Positions 35,506-45,176 of a DNA stretch of 64,000 nt are shown one piece after another; within the stretch, counting starts at the first letter, position 1, and each line of letters begins with the position of its first letter. The stretch spans positions 1 through 64,000 of the forward strand of contig JACKCG010000010.1 in assembly GCA_020634135.1 (NCBI GenBank), given 5' to 3'. Source of the DNA: Anaerolineaceae bacterium. Lineage in GTDB: Bacteria; Chloroflexota; Anaerolineae; Aggregatilineales; Phototrophicaceae. The notes below the pieces were generated by a model that saw only the letters and a program-made list of their open reading frames with translations, was not told the DNA's origin and ran no database searches. A program made the position numbers and the translations under genes.

Positions 35506-38106
35506 CTACCCGCCACCGCCGGGCATCATCGCCTGGCGCTCGGCGGCAATATCCGGCGCGACCTGCGCCAGACACGTTTCCACCGCCTGCCCATTGGCGT
35601 CCAGTTCCTCTTGTGTAGACGTGTCGGTAACCGGCGCAATTGTGGCAACGCAGGCTGTGAACTCGTCGGCCTGGCGCTGTGCTTCGGCCAGGGATTGTTC
35701 CAGGTCGGCGTCTTCCAGCACGTAGGCGTCAAAGGCCCGCCCCAGGAATTGATGCAGGAAGAAACTCTCGAAGGTCGCCCCGGCAAATCCCGCTGGCACA
35801 TTCAGCGTCTGCGGGTCTGCCGCCAGCGCCGCATATTCCCGGTAGATCGCCACTAACCTTTCGCCCTGGGCTGCTGCGACGAGCGGGTCCTCTATTACTG
35901 ATAGCCGCGCGGGCATCATATTCGGCACAAGTTCAGGATGATCGGCCACAAACGCAATCCAGCGGTAGCAGGCTTCCGGGTTGAGTGCGTCGGCACTGAT
36001 ATACCCGCCGCCGATGTTCCCCAGCGACATCACCCGGTAACGCCCCCCACGCGGATAGTTGACATAGCCCATCATCGGCATCGTGTTCACGTCCTCCCAG
36101 CCGGAAAAACTGGCGGATTCCAGGGGCGAACCAAAACCGCCCCCGCCGCCAAAGTTAAATGTGCCAAGCTGCTGGTAGTCAATCAGTCCGGCCTTCGCCA
36201 GATCCAACACCTGGCGAATCGCATCCACTGTCTCCGGCGAGGTGAAATCCCAGGTCATGGGTTCAACCCGGAAATCCAGCGGCAGGCCACCATAGGCGGC
36301 AATGAGCAGCAGCCAGTCACTGTCCTGTCCTGGTCGTGGCATAAACGGTATGGTGTAGTCGCCGTCAAAGCGGTCAAGCTGTTGCAGCGCGTCCACAAAC
36401 TGGTCAATCGTCCAGTCAATTTCCGGCAGGGGGATGCCTGCCGACTCGAAAATTTCACGGTTATAGCGCAGCGCCGAAACTTCCACCGACAACGGGTAGG
36501 CGAAGGTCTGCCCTTCGAGCTGCATGGCCGCCAACGCGCCCGGCACAAAATCCTCCGCTATAAAGTTCGGGTCAGCGTTCAGCATCGGGTCAAGCGCCAG
36601 ATATTCCCCCTGTGAATACGGGTTGATGGCATCGTAGTTGAGGAAGAAACAGTCATTTTCGTTGACCCAGGTTTCATAATCGCTGGAGGCCTGCATATTC
36701 AGGTTCACCACGCCCACCTGTGGGTCGTTTTCAGCGAATTCCCGCGCCAGCCGTTCCCAGTCGCGCTGGTTGGGCAGTGTCCACAGGCTGATGCCGAAGT
36801 TGAGTGCGATTTCCTCTGCGCCGAACGAGGGGGTGGGAATCGGCGTGGCGACCATCACCGCCGCTGCTCCATCCCAGTTGGCGGCGGTTTCCCGGCTGGC
36901 GAGGATTTTCTGCTGGGTCTCCTGCAACAGGGTGACAGCATCCACGTTCTCCTCGCTCATACGCCACATGGCGTTGCTGATATAGTCGAAGTAGCGTAAA
37001 TCGGTGTTTGTCAGGGCGTGTTCGGCGGCGTCACGCAGCAGCGCCTGCTGTTCTGGCGGCAGACTGTCTATGGAAGACATCGAGAAGTTGGGACGTTCTG
37101 CCATTTCACGGTCACGCAGCGCGGGGAATGCGCCCAGCGTGCCAAAAGTATTGACCGGCGTTTCCGCAATGTACTTAAGTAACTGGAAGGCCAGTTCCGG
37201 GTAGGCCGTCCCGGCGCTGATGGCGAAGCCCTCGACCCGCGAGCCGTAAACACCGCCCGGCATCTCACCCGGTATCATGTTGCGGCGTTCTGGCGGCATG
37301 TTCGGATCAAGCATCCAGGGTTCCATAATCTGCATGGGCACGTTTTCCGACGAATAGCCGCCGCTGGGTGTGGTATCGTGCTGGGCTGATGCCCAGGTCT
37401 CCATGAGCGCCGCCAACTGCGGGTCGTCCAGCAGGGGCATCCCGTTCACATCCACCAGGCCATGACCGAGCATCGCGTAAAACAGGATTTGCGCATCGCA
37501 CCAGCAGCCGAGCCGGGTCGGATTGCCTTTGGAATCGTATTCAGCCAGGGTGCGCATGGCGCTGGCATAGTCGTCTATCGTCCAATTGCTTGTCGGGTAG
37601 TTCAGTCCGGCGTCATCGAAGGCTGCCGGGTTATAGGTCAGAATAATGGGCGTGAGGGTGGTGGGCAGCGCCCACATGCCATTATCCCAGCGGAAGGCTC
37701 GCCAGGCCGGGGGATAGAAGTTGGCCTCATCCAGGGTTGGATCGGCGGCCACCAGAGGGGCAAGGTTCAACCACAGCCCGGCAGCCGTACTCTCCGGTGT
37801 GATGACCCAGGATGCGACATACAGCACGTCGGCAGTAGCGGTGTAGGTCGCCACGCCATCCAGGTGTTCTTCTATCGTGTTGTAGGCGGGGGAGGGTGAG
37901 TAGGCGAGACCCTCGGTATCCGGCATGATAATCACGTCCACGCCAGGGTTGGCTTCACGGAAAGCGTTAAAGTAATCCCGGTTGTAGGCATCCTGGAACC
38001 ACTGCGGAACCGACACGGTCAGCACAATGTTGTCCTGCGCCCCGGCGGCGATTCCTCCAACGAGCAGAGCGGCAACTATGACCAGCGATACTATCCAGCG
38101 AAACAT
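35506..38106 (-). CDS. Tandem extracellular solute-binding protein (family 1)
   Basis: 866 residues, about twice a normal sugar-binding protein. Signal peptide MFRWIVSLVIVAALLVGGIA ends AGAQDN and has no lipobox Cys. Half one (about 25-410) reads LTVSVPQWFQDAYNRDYFNAF and ends ILASRETAANWDG, the family-1 C-terminal region. Half two (about 425-820) restarts with EIALNFGISLWTLPNQRDWER. Each half has the typical hinge phrases (WTIDDY, WTIDQF). It should bind a sugar or related solute outside the cell. No ABC permease or ATPase genes are adjacent. AGGAGG precedes the ATG. Confidence 0.85.
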   Translation of the reverse strand: MFRWIVSLVIVAALLVGGIAAGAQDNIVLTVSVPQWFQDAYNRDYFNAFREANPGVDVIIMPDTEGLAYSPSPAYNTIEEHLDGVATYTATADVLYVASWVITPESTAAGLWLNLAPLVAADPTLDEANFYPPAWRAFRWDNGMWALPTTLTPIILTYNPAAFDDAGLNYPTSNWTIDDYASAMRTLAEYDSKGNPTRLGCWCDAQILFYAMLGHGLVDVNGMPLLDDPQLAALMETWASAQHDTTPSGGYSSENVPMQIMEPWMLDPNMPPERRNMIPGEMPGGVYGSRVEGFAISAGTAYPELAFQLLKYIAETPVNTFGTLGAFPALRDREMAERPNFSMSSIDSLPPEQQALLRDAAEHALTNTDLRYFDYISNAMWRMSEENVDAVTLLQETQQKILASRETAANWDGAAAVMVATPIPTPSFGAEEIALNFGISLWTLPNQRDWERLAREFAENDPQVGVVNLNMQASSDYETWVNENDCFFLNYDAINPYSQGEYLALDPMLNADPNFIAEDFVPGALAAMQLEGQTFAYPLSVEVSALRYNREIFESAGIPLPEIDWTIDQFVDALQQLDRFDGDYTIPFMPRPGQDSDWLLLIAAYGGLPLDFRVEPMTWDFTSPETVDAIRQVLDLAKAGLIDYQQLGTFNFGGGGGFGSPLESASFSGWEDVNTMPMMGYVNYPRGGRYRVMSLGNIGGGYISADALNPEACYRWIAFVADHPELVPNMMPARLSVIEDPLVAAAQGERLVAIYREYAALAADPQTLNVPAGFAGATFESFFLHQFLGRAFDAYVLEDADLEQSLAEAQRQADEFTACVATIAPVTDTSTQEELDANGQAVETCLAQVAPDIAAERQAMMPGGGG

Positions 38107-38236
38107 AGCATTCCTCCTTTGTGTATCCTGCGATGATTCTACTCACAGAAATGGCGGAATGCTCAATACCGTAGGGAAAACGGCGGAAAGCCGCTTTCCC
38201 ATACCATTCGACTGTTACGGATTGTCACACCGGGCG

Positions 38237-39421
38237 TTACTGTGCCGCTTCCAGGCGCAGCACGACGCCGTTGTAATCCACCACGTAGAGTTCGCCGTTT
38301 TCATCTTCCCCAAACGAGCTAATCAACCGGGGCATCTGCATAAACTCGTTGGTATGCCAGTCCCCGGCCTCATCCCGGTAACTCGACCAGATGCGCCCGG
38401 TACACCAGTCCCCGAAGAAGTAAATGCCCTGTAAGTCCGGCAGCGCCGTTCCCCGGTAGACATACCCCCCGGTAATCGAGCAGCCCTGGTCATGCGCGTA
38501 TTCGGTGAAGGGCAGTACCAGGCTGTCCGCGATAGGAGCGCCGCTGTACGGGTGTGTCGCTTCCATGATGTTCCAGCCGTAGTTCTCACCGCCGGGGCTG
38601 TCTGCCGGTTGGAAGTTCACTTCTTCCCACAGGTTCTGGCCGACATCAGCGATATACAGGTCGCCGGTAGCCCGGTCAAACGAATAGCGCCAGGGATTCC
38701 GCAGCCCCCACGCCCAGACTTCCGGCGCGAGGTCGGGGTTATTGAGATACGGATTATCTGCCGGGATGCCATACGGGTCGCCCGCGTCCACATCCAGCCG
38801 CAGGATTTTGCCCAGGAGGGCTTGCGGATTCTGGCCGTTTCCGTTCGGGTCCCCGGCTGAACCGCCATCCCCCAGGGCGATGTACAGGTAACCATCCGGC
38901 CCAAAGGCTAAATGCCCGCCATTATGGTTAGCATATGGCTGCCGCACCTGGAGCAGCACCGTCGCGCTGGCCGGATCAACCTGGTCGGGGTTATCCGCCA
39001 TGACCGTATAGCGGGCGACGACGGTATTGCCGCTGAGGTCGGTGTAGTCAATAAAAACCTGCCCGTTCTCGGCGAAATCCGGGTGAAATGCCAGTCCCAG
39101 CAGCCCGCGTTCGGAATACATAATACTGGCGGCGGCGGGGCTGATGATGCCCGACACATCCAGGAAAGGCGGGTCCTGGTAGCCGTTCCCGGCGACAATC
39201 CGCACGCGCCCACTCTGCTGGACGACAAACAACCGCCCACTGCCATCCCCGGCGTTGGTGAGTAAAATCGGGCGGTGAAAGCCTTCGGCCACGGTCACCA
39301 GTTGATAGGCGGCAGGGTCAGGCGGGGCATCGTGGAACAGAATGGGGGTTTGCCCGTCCTGGGCGGCAGCGGGCATACTCACTGTCAGCAAAATCAGAAT
39401 AATCCAGACGAGTTTACGCAT
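38237..39421 (-). CDS. PQQ-dependent sugar dehydrogenase-like (glucose/sorbosone dehydrogenase)
   Basis: 394 residues from ATG 39421, with GAAGGAG upstream. Signal peptide MRKLVWIILILLTVSMPAAAQ. Beta-propeller motifs of the GSDH family are present: GFHRPILLTNAGDGSGRLFVV, YSERGLLGLAFHPDF, NHNGGHLAFGPDGYLYIALGDGG, WAWGLRNPWRYSFD and GENYGWNIMEA. It would oxidise a sugar in the periplasm-equivalent or outside, if PQQ is available. No PQQ synthesis genes are seen. Confidence 0.9.
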   Translation of the reverse strand: MRKLVWIILILLTVSMPAAAQDGQTPILFHDAPPDPAAYQLVTVAEGFHRPILLTNAGDGSGRLFVVQQSGRVRIVAGNGYQDPPFLDVSGIISPAAASIMYSERGLLGLAFHPDFAENGQVFIDYTDLSGNTVVARYTVMADNPDQVDPASATVLLQVRQPYANHNGGHLAFGPDGYLYIALGDGGSAGDPNGNGQNPQALLGKILRLDVDAGDPYGIPADNPYLNNPDLAPEVWAWGLRNPWRYSFDRATGDLYIADVGQNLWEEVNFQPADSPGGENYGWNIMEATHPYSGAPIADSLVLPFTEYAHDQGCSITGGYVYRGTALPDLQGIYFFGDWCTGRIWSSYRDEAGDWHTNEFMQMPRLISSFGEDENGELYVVDYNGVVLRLEAAQ

Positions 39422-39587
39422 TACACCAACTCCTTCACAATCATGGTTCTCAGGTTGGCGGGGATGACATCCACCGCATCCCCAGATATATTGTGCAATC
39501 AGCAATAAAAGAGGGATGAACGGACTCATCCCCCAATGGTCTCTACCGATTTATAGCGATCAGGACTTACGCAGTTGCCTGGAAGGA

Positions 39588-39607
39588 CAAGGGGCTTAAG
39601 CCCCTTG
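39588..39607. repeat. 20-bp perfect palindrome
   Basis: CAAGGGGCTT followed by AAGCCCCTTG, preceded by CAGGACTTACGCAGTT (39561-39576), which also appears nearly unchanged near 5837. It lies between the sugar dehydrogenase and UDP-glucose dehydrogenase genes. Confidence 0.6.
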
Positions 39608-39665
39608 CTCAAACAGAGTTTCTCTCTCAACCACGTAACTTCTAAGCGATTTCAGGCGGAAAACG

Positions 39666-41048
39666 CTATCCTTTTGGCCCCATATAGCCCGAACCTACGG
39701 CCAGATAGCCATAACCCTGCTCGACCAGTTCCAGGTAATCCGGGATCATACGGCGGCCATCAATCACCAGATACGGCGGGCGCACGCACTTCTCAATCGT
39801 GCGGGAAAGACCGCGAAACTCTTCCCAGTCCGTCGAGATAAACAGCATGTCGCTGCCTTCCAGCGCCTCAGTCACCGACTCATGATAACTGATCTTCTCG
39901 AACAGATGATTCTTGGCCGGGTCGAAGAAGCGTTTGGCTTCGGAGATCGCCAGCGGGTCATAGGCGCGGATAGACTGCACGCCCTTGCCCAGCAGCGCAT
40001 CCACCACCGCCAGCGAGGACGCATCACGCATGTCGTTGGTACGCTGCTTGAAGGACAGCCCCAGCAGCGCGACGGTCTTCTGGTTGAAGCTGACGCCCGC
40101 TTCCTGGATAGCGCGGTCTACCAGGTAGGTCTTCTGATATTCATTGATGTGGTAGACGGATTCCAGCAAATCTGCCGGCTGGTTGGCGGATTTCAACTGG
40201 TAGATGAGCGACTGCACATCCTTGCCGAAGCACGAACCGCCCGCGCCATTGGAGACGTAAGACCCCCAGGTGCTGATGCGGTTGTCCGCCGTGACGCCGC
40301 GTTTAAGGTCTTCCATCCGAATATTCTTGAATGTTTCACCCAGCCGTGCCCCGACGCCATTCCAGAACGAAATATAGGTCAGCAGCAGCGTATTGGCGAC
40401 GTACTTGATTGATTCGGCGGTTTCCGGTGTCGTTTCGATATAGCGAATACGGACATGGTTCACGAATTGAGAGTAAATGCGGCGCAGGATACGGAAGTCC
40501 TCTTCGGTATCCGCACCCACCACGACCCGATCCGGGCGGCGCGATTTTTCAACCGCGTCGCCTTCCGGCAAGAATTCCGGGTTTGATGCCACGCCGGCAT
40601 TCGGGACATTATGCTGCTTGAGCACGGCTTCGAGCTGGCGGGCAGTCCCCACCGGGACGGTACTCTTGTTGACCAGCACAACCCGGCGTGTATCCTTGCG
40701 CTTTGCCAGCAGTTCAGCGATGTAGTTGAGCGCGTTAAAGTAGTAGCTCAGGTCAGATGACCCGTTGGGATTCGGTGGGGTGGGCAGACACAGGAAAATC
40801 GCGTCTGTGCCTTCGATGACAGACTCAATGTCGGTTGTGAAGAACAGGTAGCGGTCAATGTTTTCCTCAATTACCGCCGAAAGCCCCGGTTCGTTGACAT
40901 AGTGTTCAATCTGGTCGGGGTCAGCCGATTGATAAGCGGCAATTTTCTTCTCATCAATGTCGTAGGCATAGACTTCGTGGCCGTACTCCGAAACAACGGC
41001 GGCATGTGCCAGCCCGACAAACCCGGTTCCTGCGACAATAATCTTCAT
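39666..41048 (-). CDS. UDP-glucose/nucleotide-sugar dehydrogenase
   Basis: 460 residues. KIIVAGTGFVGLAHA is the NAD-binding Rossmann motif, STVPVGTA and NPEFLPEGDAV are conserved, and GAGGSCFGKDV holds the catalytic Cys273. The enzyme oxidises a UDP-sugar twice to the uronic acid, a precursor for acidic surface polysaccharide. LGLSFKQRTNDMRDASS marks the C-terminal nucleotide-binding domain. AAAGGA lies upstream of the ATG. Confidence 0.92.
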   Translation of the reverse strand: MKIIVAGTGFVGLAHAAVVSEYGHEVYAYDIDEKKIAAYQSADPDQIEHYVNEPGLSAVIEENIDRYLFFTTDIESVIEGTDAIFLCLPTPPNPNGSSDLSYYFNALNYIAELLAKRKDTRRVVLVNKSTVPVGTARQLEAVLKQHNVPNAGVASNPEFLPEGDAVEKSRRPDRVVVGADTEEDFRILRRIYSQFVNHVRIRYIETTPETAESIKYVANTLLLTYISFWNGVGARLGETFKNIRMEDLKRGVTADNRISTWGSYVSNGAGGSCFGKDVQSLIYQLKSANQPADLLESVYHINEYQKTYLVDRAIQEAGVSFNQKTVALLGLSFKQRTNDMRDASSLAVVDALLGKGVQSIRAYDPLAISEAKRFFDPAKNHLFEKISYHESVTEALEGSDMLFISTDWEEFRGLSRTIEKCVRPPYLVIDGRRMIPDYLELVEQGYGYLAVGSGYMGPKG

Positions 41049-41397
41049 ACGTTGTGATCCTTTGACTGCATGTAGGCATGTAGGTGCTGCTTGATTCGAC
41101 TCTCATGTAATATACCACTATCCGTTATGGAGTTGGATAATGAGTTGTGGAGATATGCTCGGAAATGGGCGGTACTTGGCCTCAGGACAACCAGACCATG
41201 CTCTAACGATAAGGGGCTGCGCCTTGCGTGTACCTTAATTCACAAACTTTTCGAGAATAGGCACGCAAGCCAGCCTTTGAGGCGCTGCGCCCGAAAAGAT
41301 GCCCGACAGCATCATTAAATATTGTTAAAGAAACTGGAACAAGTGCGCCCAGGCGTTATAATGCAGCCAACGTAAATATTTCTTGAGGAGACTTGCT
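41049..41397. other. Divergent intergenic region
   Basis: A 349-bp gap with no supported gene. TATAAT at 41357-41362 with TGGAAC 16 bp upstream may serve the DJ-1 gene. GCATGTAG occurs twice near 41069-41083. Confidence 0.4.
41357..41362 (+). promoter_or_regulatory. -10 element of the DJ-1/PfpI gene
   Basis: TATAAT with TGGAAC at 41335-41340 as a partial -35; the start codon is 35 bp downstream. Confidence 0.5.
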
Positions 41398-41979
41398 ATG
41401 CCAGCCAAGAAAATTCTCATGATTATCGGAGATTATACGGAAGACTACGAGACGATGGTGCCTTTCCAGGCGCTGACGATGGTCGGCCACACTGTTCACG
41501 CCGTTTGCCCGGGCAAAAAAGCCGGAGATAGCGTGCGCACGGCCATTCACGACTTTGAAGGCGACCAGACCTACAGCGAAAAGCCAGGCCATAACTTCGC
41601 GCTGAATGCCACCTTCGATGACATCAACCCGGCAGACTATGACGCCCTGGTGCTGCCCGGCGGGCGCGGGCCGGAATACATCCGCTTGAACGCCCGTGTG
41701 CTGGAGATGGTCAGGCACTTTGGCGATACTAACAAACCGATTGCCGCCATCTGTCACGGGCCGCAGGTACTGGCCGCTGCCGGCGTGCTGAAGGGTAAGA
41801 CCTCGGCTGCGTACCCGGCGGTGGGGCCGGATGTCAACATCGCAGGCGGCACTTATAAAGAGATTCCGGTTACGGATGCCACTGTAGACGGCAACCTCGT
41901 CACCGCCCCGGCCTGGCCCGCACACCCGGCCTGGCTGTCGCAATTCCTGGACGTTCTGGGGACGAAGATCGAACTCTAG
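41398..41979 (+). CDS. DJ-1/PfpI family protein
   Basis: 193 residues from ATG 41398, GAGGAG upstream. Nucleophile Cys119 lies in IAAICHGPQVLAAAG, with VLPGGRGPEYIR before it, the classic DJ-1/PfpI elbow. Members act as glyoxalases, deglycases or chaperones; the exact activity cannot be read. Followed by a terminator-like hairpin. Confidence 0.92.
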   Translation: MPAKKILMIIGDYTEDYETMVPFQALTMVGHTVHAVCPGKKAGDSVRTAIHDFEGDQTYSEKPGHNFALNATFDDINPADYDALVLPGGRGPEYIRLNARVLEMVRHFGDTNKPIAAICHGPQVLAAAGVLKGKTSAAYPAVGPDVNIAGGTYKEIPVTDATVDGNLVTAPAWPAHPAWLSQFLDVLGTKIEL

Positions 41980-42010
41980 GCCAGCCAATAAAATATCTCA
42001 TTTTTCTTCA

Positions 42011-42067
42011 CCGCACTTCGCGCCGCGCGGCTTCCCTTGATCGAAAGGTACGAAGTGCGGACTTTTG
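42011..42067 (+). terminator. Terminator-like hairpin after the DJ-1 gene
   Basis: CCGCACTTCG (42011-42020) pairs with CGAAGTGCGG (42051-42060), followed by ACTTTTG. The 30-base loop includes its own GC-rich stretch. Confidence 0.6.
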
Positions 42068-42143
42068 TTTAAATCGGGCTTATGTTCGGGCGATGTGCTG
42101 GTAAACTATCCCCTGTGAATTATCGGGCAAGGAATCATCAGAG

Positions 42144-42590
42144 ATGCGTCTAACCTGGAAAAAAGCCCTTCTTCCCGTAGCTGTCCTCCTGGGCGTTGCG
42201 CTCATTGGCGGGATGTTATGGAGCCAGTTCTCAGATTCTGGATTCGGGCTGATACCGCAGGATTGCAACGGCGTGCCGATCACCATATCCGGCACACTGA
42301 CCGACCCTGAGGGCAATCCGGTTAACAAGGGGCGGATTTCTATCACACGCTTTCCCCCGCCGGAGCATGAAGTGGCGACGGTGCTTTATAGTGACTCGGC
42401 GGGAAACTTCGCATCCAATAAAACAATGTTTATGTTCGCGTGCGACCTTCTGATTTTTAACATCACCGCCGCAGGCTTCCAGGACACGAAAGTGCAGTAC
42501 AACTTGTTCGACCACTACCCGGAGGCCGACATCTCCACCGAAAAACCCAATCTGGTTGAGGTAGCTATAACCCTCGAAAGAGAATCCTGA
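42144..42590 (+). CDS. Membrane-anchored protein with a carboxypeptidase-regulatory-like domain
   Basis: 148 residues. An N-terminal membrane anchor (about 8-27) precedes NGVPITISGTLTDPEGNPVNKGRI, the beta-sandwich of CarboxypepD_reg-like domains. Probably displayed outside. Its stop is one base before the hydantoinase A start, suggesting co-transcription. Confidence 0.7.
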   Translation: MRLTWKKALLPVAVLLGVALIGGMLWSQFSDSGFGLIPQDCNGVPITISGTLTDPEGNPVNKGRISITRFPPPEHEVATVLYSDSAGNFASNKTMFMFACDLLIFNITAAGFQDTKVQYNLFDHYPEADISTEKPNLVEVAITLERES

Positions 42591-42591
42591 T

Positions 42592-44586
42592 ATGCACATC
42601 GGCGTAGACATTGGCGGCACGTTCACGGATTTAGTGTTGAGCATGGATGGGCGGCTGGCGATTCACAAGCTGCTCAGTACCCCGCATAACCCGGCGGACG
42701 CCATGCTGGCCGGGCTGGCTGCCATCACCCCCGGCGGGCTGGCGGCGCTGCGGCGGGTCGCGCACGGCTCGACGGTGGCGACCAACGCGATTTTAGAGCG
42801 CAAAGGGGCGAAAACCGCCCTCATCACCACCGGCGGCTTCCGGGATATCCTCGCCATTGGGCGGCAGAACCGGCCTGAACTCTACGCCTTGCAGCCGCAG
42901 CTCCCCCCGCCTCTCATCCCGCGCCGCTGGTGCTACGATGTCCCGGAACGGCTGGATTACACCGGAGCGGTACTGACTCCGCTGGATATGGCCGCGCTGG
43001 ACGCCGTGTTAGATGACATCGCCGCGCAGGGGATTGAAGCCGTCGCAGTGTGTTTCCTCTATAGCTACGTGAACCCGGCGCATGAACAGGCCGTCAAAGC
43101 GCGGATTCTGGAGCGCGGGCTGCTGGCGGAGTGGCAGATCGCCCTCTCGTCGGAGGTACTGCCGGAGTTCCGCGAGTACGAACGGGCCAGCACCGTCGCC
43201 CTGGATGCCTACGTGCGCCCGGTGATGAGCCGCTACCTGCAAAACCTGGAAGACCGCCTGCCGGAAAACACCCTGCTGCGCATTATGAAATCCGATGGCG
43301 GCATGGTGAGCGCCCGGCGTGCGCGGGAACAGGCGGTGCAGACCGCCCTCAGCGGCCCGGCGGCGGGGGTAATCGGCGCGTTTCATGTGGCGCAGATGGC
43401 GGGCTTTGACCACATCCTCACGCTCGATATTGGCGGCACGTCCACCGATGTCGCCCTGTGTCCCGGCCACCCGGCGCGGCGGCCTGAGTCGGAGATTGAC
43501 GGCCTGCCGCTGCGGATTCGTTTGCTGGATATTGAGACGATTGGCGCAGGCGGCGGTTCGATTGCCCGGTTGGATGCGGGTGGGGCGCTGCGCGTCGGCC
43601 CGGAGAGCGCGGGAGCAGACCCCGGCCCGATCATCTACGGGCGCGGCGGGGAACAGATCACCGTCAGCGATGCCAACGCCATCCTGGGGCGGCTGGATGC
43701 GGATCACTTCCTGGGCGGGGGCATGGCGCTCGATACAGGAGCGGCGCAATCGGCAGTGAACACCCTGGCGGAACAGATGCACCTCACGCCGGAAGCGGCG
43801 GCGCTGGGTGTGATTCAGGTCGCCAACGTGAATATTGACCGGGCGTTACGCCGGGTTTCAATTGCGCGGGGGTATGACCCGCGTGATTTTACGCTGGTGG
43901 CCTTCGGTGGCGCCGGGCCGCTGCACGCCTGCGAAGTGGCGGAACGGCTGGATATTCCCACCGTGCTTGTGCCGCGTTACCCTGGTGTGATGTGTGCGTT
44001 GGGGCTGCTGGTGGCGGATGTCGCCCTCGATTACAGCCGGTCTGTTCTACAGCCGGTGAGCGCGGGGACGCTGGCGACTATCCAAACACAGATGGCGGAA
44101 ATGCTGGGGCAGGCCGCCGCCGATCTGGAACAGGAAGGCATTCCGGCAGACCGGCGACAGCTTCATGCGGGACTGGATATGCGCTACAGCGGGCAGGCCT
44201 ATGAACTCACGGTGCCGCTGCCGGATTCACCAACCGAAGACAGCCTGCGGGCGGATTTCCACGCGGCGCACGAGCGGGCATACGGCCATGCCCTGTCAGA
44301 ACGAGTCGTGGAGGTGGTCAACGTGCGCTTGCAGGCGGTTGGCCTGACGGAAAAACCGGTTTTCGCCGCCGAACCGCTCCACCACAGTGACGGCGCGGAA
44401 GCCCTGATCGGCCACAAAACAACACCGGATGGGCGGCTGGCGCTCTACGAACGGGAGAACCTGTTCCCTGGTTCACAGTTGAACGGCCCGGCGCTGGTCT
44501 TTCAGTTAGATAGCACCGTGTACATCGCGCCCGGCTGGTCAGCGCGGGTGGATACCTACCGCAACCTGGTGCTGGCGCGGGGGTAA
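42592..44586 (+). CDS. Hydantoinase/oxoprolinase A-type protein (HyuA)
   Basis: 664 residues. IGVDIGGTFTDLVL is the phosphate-binding start of the ASKHA-type hydantoinase A family; GSTVATNAILERKGAKTALITT, HILTLDIGGTSTDVAL and VAFGGAGPLHACEVAE complete it. HyuA proteins hydrolyse 5-membered cyclic amides with ATP, normally with HyuB. No hyuB gene follows; a SWIM gene lies convergent instead. Confidence 0.92.
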   Translation: MHIGVDIGGTFTDLVLSMDGRLAIHKLLSTPHNPADAMLAGLAAITPGGLAALRRVAHGSTVATNAILERKGAKTALITTGGFRDILAIGRQNRPELYALQPQLPPPLIPRRWCYDVPERLDYTGAVLTPLDMAALDAVLDDIAAQGIEAVAVCFLYSYVNPAHEQAVKARILERGLLAEWQIALSSEVLPEFREYERASTVALDAYVRPVMSRYLQNLEDRLPENTLLRIMKSDGGMVSARRAREQAVQTALSGPAAGVIGAFHVAQMAGFDHILTLDIGGTSTDVALCPGHPARRPESEIDGLPLRIRLLDIETIGAGGGSIARLDAGGALRVGPESAGADPGPIIYGRGGEQITVSDANAILGRLDADHFLGGGMALDTGAAQSAVNTLAEQMHLTPEAAALGVIQVANVNIDRALRRVSIARGYDPRDFTLVAFGGAGPLHACEVAERLDIPTVLVPRYPGVMCALGLLVADVALDYSRSVLQPVSAGTLATIQTQMAEMLGQAAADLEQEGIPADRRQLHAGLDMRYSGQAYELTVPLPDSPTEDSLRADFHAAHERAYGHALSERVVEVVNVRLQAVGLTEKPVFAAEPLHHSDGAEALIGHKTTPDGRLALYERENLFPGSQLNGPALVFQLDSTVYIAPGWSARVDTYRNLVLARG

Positions 44587-44618
44587 AGCGAGGCTCTGGT
44601 TAGCCCGATCACATTCAC

Positions 44619-44987
44619 CTACGCTGCCTGGCGGCTGGTGATCCACACGCCCGGCTCGGTCTGGCGTCTGCCGCCCGTCAGGTAGAATATGCGGTGCTTC
44701 TGGCGTTCGGCGTCGCTGCGTTCATCCCAGAAGCTCAGGGTGCGGCCCTTGGTCTCGGCCAGTTTTTCCAGCGCCGCGATGACGTGTGAGCAGGCAATCC
44801 CGCCATTAATCGCCCAGGCACAGGTACAACGTGCCCGGATCACGCCATCCGGCTCGTACTCTACCGTGACCACATGGTTCGCTGACGACCCGGTGGTGCT
44901 GGCGACGATAATCGTATGGGCATTCAGGATGTTGGCTTGCAGGTCTTTGCCACGACGCTGCAAGATTTTGATATTCCGGGGTTTCAT
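44619..44987 (-). CDS. SWIM zinc-finger protein
   Basis: 122 residues from ATG 44987, AGGAG upstream. RARCTCAWAINGGIACSHVIAAL is a CxCx(n)CxH SWIM finger, predicted to bind zinc and DNA or protein. No other domain is visible. It is convergent with the hydantoinase A gene. Confidence 0.82.
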   Translation of the reverse strand: MKPRNIKILQRRGKDLQANILNAHTIIVASTTGSSANHVVTVEYEPDGVIRARCTCAWAINGGIACSHVIAALEKLAETKGRTLSFWDERSDAERQKHRIFYLTGGRRQTEPGVWITSRQAA

Positions 44988-45143
44988 ATCAGTCTCCTCC
45001 TGCGCCTGGTTGCACACTTGTTCTATTTATAGTATACACTAAAATGCTCCCGAATTCCCCCTAGATTCAGGGGGATTTGAGCGAAGGCAGACTGGCCCTG
45101 GCAAAGGCGGGAAAGAACGCGCCAGACGGCGCAACTTTGTGTC

Positions 45144-45149
45144 TATAAT
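45144..45149 (+). promoter_or_regulatory. Possible -10 of the Nfu-like gene
   Basis: TATAAT preceded by TGTGTC, 28 bp before the ATG. No clear -35. Confidence 0.4.
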
Positions 45150-45176
45150 GATGGATGTACAAAGAGGGGAAAGCCG

